The position numbers and the translations under genes are program-made. From M3007 sp964481485 (GTDB taxonomy: Bacteria; Bacteroidota; Bacteroidia; Chitinophagales; Saprospiraceae), in assembly GCA_964481485.1 (NCBI GenBank), contig CAYZVM010000221.1:1-10132 (forward strand): a stretch of DNA of 10,132 bases, given 5' to 3'. Below, piece by piece: positions 1 to 5,698 of this stretch; within the stretch, counting starts at the first letter, position 1; the number at the start of each line of letters is the position of its first letter. Below the pieces are notes generated by a model. The model was not told the origin of the DNA. It saw only the letters and a list, made by a program, of their open reading frames with translations, and ran no database searches.

Positions 1-129
1 GGCGAGTTAAAATTTTGAAAGTGAATATGAAATAGACCCAAATAAACTTTCATAAATCAGCTAATCTTCTTTTAAATCAACATGAAGACACTTAATCCCC
101 CTTCGGCTTAAAGCAATCATAATCACGTC
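1..129 (+). promoter_or_regulatory. Upstream region of the first gene
   Basis: This AT-rich non-coding stretch precedes the first gene and should hold its promoter if the three genes form one unit. I see no convincing pair of Bacteroidota promoter boxes (TTTG near -33 and TAnnTTTG near -7). The closest candidates, TTTG at 14-17 and TAAACTTT at 43-50, are too far apart and imperfect. It contains a 7-bp inverted repeat (16-22 with 46-52), the decamer CTTCTTTTAA at 66-75 and TTAATCCCC at 92-100. The last two recur before the second gene. No purine-rich ribosome binding site precedes the ATG at 130, which is normal in this phylum. Confidence 0.4.
16..52. repeat. 7-bp inverted repeat, possible operator
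   Basis: TGAAAGT at 16-22 is the exact reverse complement of ACTTTCA at 46-52, with a 23-nt AT-rich spacer. It could be a regulator half-site pair or a weak hairpin. A 7-bp match in AT-rich DNA can also arise by chance, so this is only a candidate. Confidence 0.2.
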
Positions 130-3003
130 ATGATGACTGCAAAAAATATACTTTTTTTCCCGATAGTTCTGCTTTTTGCTGTGCAGACAGCGCATAGCCA
201 AAGCGGCATTACCGACAAGATAAACGCGGACCACGACCGCGCCCCTTCGGTCGCTGCGCTCAAACGCACAGCCAATGAAGCGGCACTTGAAGGCGACGAG
301 TACAAAGCGATGGCATTCTACGGTCGTGCTTTGGAATATGACAGCCTCGACCGAGAGGCGCTGAACGGCTATGGCGAAACCGCCATGCGATTCGGCAACT
401 ATGAGAAAGCGGAATGGGCGTACCAACTAATGGTGGACAATAAAATGACCAGCCCTGATGGCTTGCAATTGGTGAAACTGGCCGATGCAAAAGTGCGGCA
501 AAGCAAGTATGGCGAAGCCAGAGAACTCTACCGCCGCTTCCTTTACATCGAAACACCCGTGGGCATCACGCAAGATGTGTTGGACGATGCCAAAAACGGG
601 CTCGAAGGCTGCAACATGGCATTAGAAGCAATGGCAGACCTTGATTCGCAATCTCCATTGGATACCTTGCTTGAAATCAACACCAGCGATTCCGAGTTTG
701 CCCCTTACCTGAAAGGCGACACGCTTTATTATTCTTCGTTTCATTATCCTTTTGAAAAAGACAAATACTTCCCAAAGCGCAACCTCATAAAAGTCCTCAC
801 CGCCACCCGGCAAGACGACAAGTTGAGCAATATCGAAGCAACCAGTTTCAATGAAGAAAACAAGCACACCGCTAATGTGACTTTCAATGAAAATGGTGAT
901 GTGATGTACTACACGATTTGCGAATACACCACGTCGGCAAACGTCCGATGCGACATTTACATGCGCAAATCCACTGGCAAAAACACATGGGGCCCAGCCA
1001 TCAAACTACCCCCACACATCAATGCCCCGGGCTACACCAACACTGAGCCAAACATAGGTCGCATCAATGGAGACCCGACCGAGATATTGTACTTTGTGAG
1101 CGACCGCCCCGGCGGAAAAGGGAAACGCGATATCTGGTATAGCCGCGTTGTGCAGGACAGTTTTTCGCAGCCGGTCAATCTTGACACATTGAATACGAAA
1201 AACAACGATGTCACGCCATTTTACCACAAAAACGGCAGCGGAACACTCTATTTCAGTTCCGACGGGCGCGAATCATTCGGCGGCTTCGACGTATATCGCT
1301 CGAGGTTTATTGGTGGCGAGTGGGAAGAACCCGTATCGCTCGGTCTGCCTTTCAATTCAGCAGGCAACGACGTATATTTTTCGGTTTCCAAAAACGGAAA
1401 AACATCGTTTTTTGCCTCCAACCGCAACGGCTCAAAGAAAGTGGACGAATACGAAGATGCCTGCTGCTACGATATTTTCAAAGCCGACCTGGAAAAGCCA
1501 GAGATGGTAGCCCTCGCCTGCGACAACGCTACCGGCGAGCCTTTGGAAGGAACCGTGATGCAGCTTCTTGAATTCTCAAATAAAGGCACTTTTACCGCTG
1601 GGCCCAAGATGGTAGTCTCAGGCACTCGGCTGAGCTTCCCTGTGCAGCCACGCCGCAAGTATATGCTCATTGTTTCCAAACCTCGTTTTGCTACAGACAC
1701 GCTTACATTCCAAACTCCTTCAACGATTTGGAAAGACACCCTCTTTGAAAAAGTATGCCTCAATCCCATTCAGCCCAATCTCATTGTCACGGTGTACGAC
1801 AAAGAAACCCTTGAACCTATTCCCGGTGCAAAAGTCAGATTTTCCACGCTCGGCCAAATGCTGCCAAGCGGTGCTTGGGCCACTGGGAAAGGCGGCGGTT
1901 TGCTCGCGGACTCGACCGAAACAAAACCCGACACCAACCGATATGCCTATTCTTTGAAATTTGAGCATAAATATAAAGCCGCTGCCACCAAACAAGGCTA
2001 CACAAGCGATGCGACCGACACCATCTCCACCGTGGGGCTGCCCGATGCCGTGACACTTGAGCGGAAACTCTACCTCACACGCGGTGTAGATTTCATCGCC
2101 CATACGATAAATAGTGTCAGCCGTGACACGCTTTTTGAGGTAACCTACCAATTTTTTGAACTGGAAGGCGGCACCCGTAAAGAAGTGTATGTAAACCCGC
2201 TCGGCACCATTTATTACAAAACGGTATTGAACTTCGAACGCAGATACATGGTGACCGCCTCTAAAGTGGATTATACGAGCGACACCGTAGTGTTTACAAC
2301 CAAAGACCTCAAACGTGTTGATTTCCAAACGATCGAACGCCAATTGCGGCTACGGCCGCTCAAATTGGTGGATTACCTGCCCATAACGCTCTTTTTCGAC
2401 AACGACGAGCCGGACAAGCGCACCATGAAAAAAACCACGAATCGCGACTATCGCCCCACTTATGTGAGCTACTATCAACGCAAACCCGAATTCCTCGACA
2501 AATTCGGACAAGGCTTGGATGGAGATTTGTTCAAGGCATCTCAAGATACTATTGACCAATTTTTTGAAAAAGAAGTGCGCCGCGGATGGGAACGGCTCAT
2601 GGCCTTTTCCGAGGTGCTGTACGAAATGATGGAACGAGGCGATTATATCGTGCTGACACTCAAAGGCTATGCTTCACCTCGTGCAGCCAGTCAATACAAC
2701 ATGAACCTCACTTCTCGCCGTGTGTCCAGTGTGCAAAACCACTTCCTGATTTTTGATGGTGGTATTTACAAAAAATTTGTGGACAGCGGTCAAATTGTCA
2801 TCAAACTCGAACCCAACGGCGAGTCAAAAGCGCCAAAAGGCATCAGCGACAACATCAAAGACGAAAAAGCCTCCATCTACGACCCTCGAGCCTGTCGCGA
2901 GCGCCGATTAGAGATAATCGGTGTGGAAGTAAAACGCGGCACACATGGCCTGCCCGTTGAAACCTCCAACCTGCTGCCAGCGACGACGACAGACAACCAA
3001 TAA
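130..3003 (+). CDS. PorE-like TPR / PD40 propeller / OmpA-like envelope protein (paralogue 1)
   Basis: Predicted periplasmic scaffold, probably linking an outer-membrane or T9SS-associated complex to the cell wall. Seen in the 957-aa product: a Sec signal peptide (about 1-24, cleavage near AHS|Q); TPR-like helices (about 43-140, with EYKAMAFYGRALEYD and YGEARELYRRFL); a PD40 propeller (about 190-452) with blade motifs VSDRPGGKGKRDIWYS, YFSSDGRESFGGFDVYRS and CCYDIF; three beta-sandwich modules (about 456-544, 548-651, 652-744), the middle one resembling a carboxypeptidase-regulatory domain; and an OmpA-like domain (about 746-935) with ITLFFDND, GYASP, YNMNLTSRRVSSV, GES and RERRLEI. The same order is known for the T9SS protein PorE of Porphyromonas; orthology is not shown. 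The OmpA domain has a roughly 55-residue insertion after its first strand and Ser where the usual peptidoglycan-binding Asp sits. A tail of about 20 residues follows. ATG at 133 is an alternative start of equal value. The architecture is certain; the partner is inferred. Confidence 0.88.
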   Translation: MMTAKNILFFPIVLLFAVQTAHSQSGITDKINADHDRAPSVAALKRTANEAALEGDEYKAMAFYGRALEYDSLDREALNGYGETAMRFGNYEKAEWAYQLMVDNKMTSPDGLQLVKLADAKVRQSKYGEARELYRRFLYIETPVGITQDVLDDAKNGLEGCNMALEAMADLDSQSPLDTLLEINTSDSEFAPYLKGDTLYYSSFHYPFEKDKYFPKRNLIKVLTATRQDDKLSNIEATSFNEENKHTANVTFNENGDVMYYTICEYTTSANVRCDIYMRKSTGKNTWGPAIKLPPHINAPGYTNTEPNIGRINGDPTEILYFVSDRPGGKGKRDIWYSRVVQDSFSQPVNLDTLNTKNNDVTPFYHKNGSGTLYFSSDGRESFGGFDVYRSRFIGGEWEEPVSLGLPFNSAGNDVYFSVSKNGKTSFFASNRNGSKKVDEYEDACCYDIFKADLEKPEMVALACDNATGEPLEGTVMQLLEFSNKGTFTAGPKMVVSGTRLSFPVQPRRKYMLIVSKPRFATDTLTFQTPSTIWKDTLFEKVCLNPIQPNLIVTVYDKETLEPIPGAKVRFSTLGQMLPSGAWATGKGGGLLADSTETKPDTNRYAYSLKFEHKYKAAATKQGYTSDATDTISTVGLPDAVTLERKLYLTRGVDFIAHTINSVSRDTLFEVTYQFFELEGGTRKEVYVNPLGTIYYKTVLNFERRYMVTASKVDYTSDTVVFTTKDLKRVDFQTIERQLRLRPLKLVDYLPITLFFDNDEPDKRTMKKTTNRDYRPTYVSYYQRKPEFLDKFGQGLDGDLFKASQDTIDQFFEKEVRRGWERLMAFSEVLYEMMERGDYIVLTLKGYASPRAASQYNMNLTSRRVSSVQNHFLIFDGGIYKKFVDSGQIVIKLEPNGESKAPKGISDNIKDEKASIYDPRACRERRLEIIGVEVKRGTHGLPVETSNLLPATTTDNQ

Positions 3004-3087
3004 CCAGATTAATCCCCACCCCATACCCGCCACTCAAAACCTTCTTTTAATCCCCTAATCTCCCGCCCGGCAAAACCGTGTGTAACC
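3004..3087 (+). promoter_or_regulatory. Pyrimidine-rich gap between the two paralogues
   Basis: This 84-nt gap is strongly C/T/A-rich on the + strand and poor in G. It repeats two motifs from upstream of the first gene: CTTCTTTTAA at 3041-3050, and TTAATCCCC at 3009-3017 and 3047-3055. I see no stem-loop with a T-run and no recognisable promoter, so read-through from the first gene is likely. The shared motifs may be remnants of the duplication that made the two genes, or copies of a dispersed short repeat. Confidence 0.4.
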
Positions 3088-5502
3088 ATGAACAAGTTTA
3101 TCAGCGTCGCACTCGTCGTGTGTGCGCTGGCATCGGCAAAAAGCGCCGGTGCCCAAACGCCCCGAGCTTACGAAAACGCCGCAAACAACGCATTAGGCGC
3201 GCGTGACTATTACGCCGCCATGCATTACTTTGGAAAAGTCCTTGAAATGGAACCGAACCGCCTCGATGTCTCATACCGCTATGCGGATGCTGCCCGCCAG
3301 TTCGGCGCTTACGGGCAGGCAGAGGCCTATTTCCAAAAAACCCTAGAAAGCGACAAAAAAGGCAGTTTCCCCGACGCTGCTTTCTGGCTGGCGAAAGTCA
3401 AAAAATATTTGGGGAAATACGATGAGGCCATCCGATTCTACCGGCGCTACACGGCTGTCACCGCAGTCGGCACCGCACAGCGCACACAAGCCGAACAGGA
3501 TATCGAACAGTGCATCTGGGCATTGGAACGACTCACCAACACTGACCGCAGCATCCTGATAGAGCGGCTGCCCGACGGGACTCCCAACACCGACCAGTCC
3601 GATTTCGCCGCTACCATGCGCGACAACACGCTCATTTATTCCTCTTTCCGCAACATAGATTGGGGCGACAAAAACTACCCGCCCCGCCCCATCGTCAAAG
3701 TGATGGAATCCCTCGAAGGCACCGACGGCGTGCCCTCCAACTTCAACGATCTGAAACGGCACACGGCCAACACAGCGTTCAGCGCAGATGGCAAAGTGAT
3801 GATTTTCAACAAATGCGACTATGTGGACGTGGCCGTATTTTCCTGCGAATTGTATTTTTCAAAAGCAACAAGTGCAGGCTGGTCGGTGCCAGTGAAACTC
3901 CCAGAAACCGTGAACGTGTCCGGCCACACCACTACTCAACCCTGCATTCGTGCCACAAAAAATGGCTATTATGAACTTTATTACGTCAGCGACCGGCCCG
4001 GCGGCAAGGGAAAATTAGACCTCTGGCGAGCTATTTTTTCAGGAGAGGGAAATTTTGGCCAATCCGAAAATCTCGCCGCGCTGAACACTGACGGCGACGA
4101 TGTGACCCCGTTTTTTGACGAAGCCGACAAAACGCTGTATTTCAGTACCACCGGACGCTGGACGGTCGGTGGCTACGACATTTACAAATCGGCTTGGAAG
4201 AACAACACATGGCAAGAGCCGGAACACCTCGATGTGCCGCTCAACAGCAGCCTCGACGACCTCTACTTTGCCCCTCAAAATGACGGCACCGCCCTGTTTA
4301 CTTCCAATCGCGACGAATCAACGACCATAGCGAGCGACGCTTGCTGCTACGATATTTACAAGGCCACCTATCTGCCCATCGAGTTGAAGACGCTGGCATT
4401 TGCCCGGCCCGACGAAGACCCGCTCGCGGGCGTGGTGTTCACCCTCACCGAGGCGCCGGAGGATAAACCGCTTGTGACCCGTTTTTCGGGAGAAAAAAAC
4501 GAGGCTGACTTCGCGATTCGTCGGCAGAAAAAATACATGGTCATCGCCCAAAAAGAATTTTATACACCTGACACCGTGTATTTTACGACCAATACCCTCC
4601 CCAAAGACCGCAAATTTGAGGAGAAACTATACCTCACGCCCGACATCGCTTTAGCAGTAAAAACTTTCCATGAATGGACAAAAGACCCGCTCTTCGGTGT
4701 GCAGGTGCGGCTCTATGAATTGCCCGGCGTTTTGGCCGACGAAAAGAACACCGGCGTGACAAGCAACGAGACAAAAATGGGTGTCGGCGGACGTCGTATG
4801 TTCACCATCATTGCTGAAAAAGAAGGTTTTTTGCCCGATACGGCAGTCGTGACAGCGGAGGAATTGCGGGCTATCAAGGCAGGCTCTACCATGCACAAAA
4901 GCCTGTTTCTCAGCCCGGCAAACATGAGCGCCTACCTGCCTATCACGCTCTTTTTCGATAACGACCAACCCGACCCGCGTACCCGCGCCACCACAACACA
5001 GCAGACTTACGAGCAAACTGTGGAACGGTACATGACGCGCCGTGAATTGTTTATTCAAAAATATACTGCCAACCTCCAAGGTGCTGAAAAAGAACAGGCC
5101 GAGGAGCAGTTAGGCCGGTTTTTTGATGAAGAAGTGGAAGTTGGGTTTGTCAAACTGGAAGCTTTCGCTGGCAACCTCGGCCTCTTTCTGAAAAGTGGCT
5201 CTACCATCGAAATCATGGTAAAATCTTTCGCAAGCCCGCTTGCTTCTTCGGCGTACAACTTGGCCTTGACCCAGCGCCGAATTGCCAGTGTGCGCAATTA
5301 TTTCAGAAAATTCAACGGCGGCATCTTTGAATCGTACATCCGCAACGGGCAATTGAAAGTATCCACGCTGCCGCTTGGCGAATCTGCCGCCGCCGCCGGT
5401 GTGAGCGACGATGCCCGCGACAAACGAAGTTCAGTATTCAGCATAGAAGCATCGCGCGAACGCCGCGCCGAAATAATCGAAGTCTTGATGTTTAAAAATT
5501 AG
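3088..5502 (+). CDS. PorE-like TPR / PD40 propeller / OmpA-like envelope protein (paralogue 2)
   Basis: Tandem paralogue of the preceding gene with the same predicted periplasmic scaffold role. Seen in the 804-aa product: a signal peptide (about 1-22, cleavage at AGA|Q); TPR-like helices (about 27-125); a PD40 propeller (about 170-426) with VSDRPGGKGKLDLW, YFSTTGRWTVGGYDIYKS and CCYDIYK; two beta-sandwich modules (about 430-517 and 519-609), one fewer than its neighbour; and an OmpA-like domain (about 613-800) with YLPITLFFDND, FASPLASSAYNLALTQRRIASV, GES and RERRAEI. YLPITLFFDND is identical in both paralogues. It shares the insertion after the first OmpA strand and the Asp-to-Ser change. 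Cysteines 142, 243, 253, 419 and 420 match positions in paralogue 1. The ATG at 3088 is followed at once by a good signal peptide and has no Shine-Dalgarno sequence. The gene ends in TAG, followed one codon later by a second in-frame TAG supplied by the repeat array. Cys12 lies inside the hydrophobic core without a lipobox, so a lipoprotein is unlikely. Confidence 0.88.
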   Translation: MNKFISVALVVCALASAKSAGAQTPRAYENAANNALGARDYYAAMHYFGKVLEMEPNRLDVSYRYADAARQFGAYGQAEAYFQKTLESDKKGSFPDAAFWLAKVKKYLGKYDEAIRFYRRYTAVTAVGTAQRTQAEQDIEQCIWALERLTNTDRSILIERLPDGTPNTDQSDFAATMRDNTLIYSSFRNIDWGDKNYPPRPIVKVMESLEGTDGVPSNFNDLKRHTANTAFSADGKVMIFNKCDYVDVAVFSCELYFSKATSAGWSVPVKLPETVNVSGHTTTQPCIRATKNGYYELYYVSDRPGGKGKLDLWRAIFSGEGNFGQSENLAALNTDGDDVTPFFDEADKTLYFSTTGRWTVGGYDIYKSAWKNNTWQEPEHLDVPLNSSLDDLYFAPQNDGTALFTSNRDESTTIASDACCYDIYKATYLPIELKTLAFARPDEDPLAGVVFTLTEAPEDKPLVTRFSGEKNEADFAIRRQKKYMVIAQKEFYTPDTVYFTTNTLPKDRKFEEKLYLTPDIALAVKTFHEWTKDPLFGVQVRLYELPGVLADEKNTGVTSNETKMGVGGRRMFTIIAEKEGFLPDTAVVTAEELRAIKAGSTMHKSLFLSPANMSAYLPITLFFDNDQPDPRTRATTTQQTYEQTVERYMTRRELFIQKYTANLQGAEKEQAEEQLGRFFDEEVEVGFVKLEAFAGNLGLFLKSGSTIEIMVKSFASPLASSAYNLALTQRRIASVRNYFRKFNGGIFESYIRNGQLKVSTLPLGESAAAAGVSDDARDKRSSVFSIEASRERRAEIIEVLMFKN

Positions 5503-5529
5503 GTTTAGAGGGGTTTAGAAAGGTTTAGA
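5502..5529 (+). repeat. Left arm: three GGTTTAGA units with 10-nt period
   Basis: GGTTTAGA occurs exactly at 5502-5509, 5512-5519 and 5522-5529. The first copy begins on the last base of the stop codon of paralogue 2. Because the period is 10, the embedded TAG triplets at 5506, 5516 and 5526 fall in all three forward frames. Its inverted counterpart lies about 90 nt further on. Confidence 0.85.
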
Positions 5530-5587
5530 TAAAAGGTCGTCCTGAGGTGATGGTGAGGCTATTCAAAGTTTTGAAAACCAATGACTT

Positions 5588-5610
5588 GAAATTTTTGATA
5601 GAAATTTTTG
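5588..5610 (+). repeat. Direct repeat GAAATTTTTG x2
   Basis: GAAATTTTTG is present exactly at 5588-5597 and 5601-5610, a 13-nt period with a 3-nt spacer. It sits in the AT-rich centre between the two repeat arms, about 90-110 nt before the next start codon. It could be a tandem regulator site or part of a promoter, but neither copy matches TAnnTTTG. Confidence 0.5.
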
Positions 5611-5615
5611 TCCGC

Positions 5616-5661
5616 CCTAAACCATCTAAACCATCTAAATCCTTTAAATCCCGTCTGAACC
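5616..5661 (-). repeat. Right arm: five TCTAAACC-type units with about 9-nt period
   Basis: On the + strand the units read CCTAAACC (5616-5623), TCTAAACC (5625-5632), TCTAAATCC (5634-5642), TTTAAATCC (5643-5651) and TCTGAACC (5654-5661). Read on the - strand they become GGTTTAG-type units, so this arm is an inverted and partly degenerate version of the left arm at 5502-5529. Confidence 0.8.
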
Positions 5662-5698
5662 ACTCCGAAATCTTATCAACCCAATAATCGCCCTGAAC

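Larger units (their letters stand above)
5503..5698 (+). other. Intergenic region between paralogue 2 and the surface protein
   Basis: These 196 nt carry no credible gene. Two clusters of short repeats in opposite orientation flank an AT-rich centre (about 5531-5615) that contains a duplicated GAAATTTTTG. The unit GGTTTAGAT at 5522-5530 is the exact reverse complement of ATCTAAACC at 5624-5632, so a 9-bp stem with a roughly 93-nt loop can form, and other registers are possible. No U-rich tail follows, so a standard intrinsic terminator is not supported. The region may contain the promoter of the surface-protein gene, or be a small repeat element inserted in the operon. Confidence 0.6.

Noticed and set aside
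1720..2343. 207-codon open frame on the - strand inside the first paralogue
   Set aside because: It is antisense to the sandwich modules, has no homologue-like features and no regulatory context.
3088..3156. Lipoprotein signal in paralogue 2 (Cys12)
   Set aside because: The residue before Cys12 is Val, the cysteine is inside the hydrophobic core, and a good signal peptidase I site (AGA|Q) follows.
5615..5623. CCCTAAACC resembling a plant-type telomere repeat
   Set aside because: Only one unit matches. The neighbouring units diverge and have a 9-nt period, not 7, so this is a chance resemblance rather than contamination or a telomere.
5502..5698. Intrinsic terminator formed by the inverted arrays
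   Set aside because: The best perfect stem is only 9 bp with a loop of about 93 nt, and no T-run follows the right arm.
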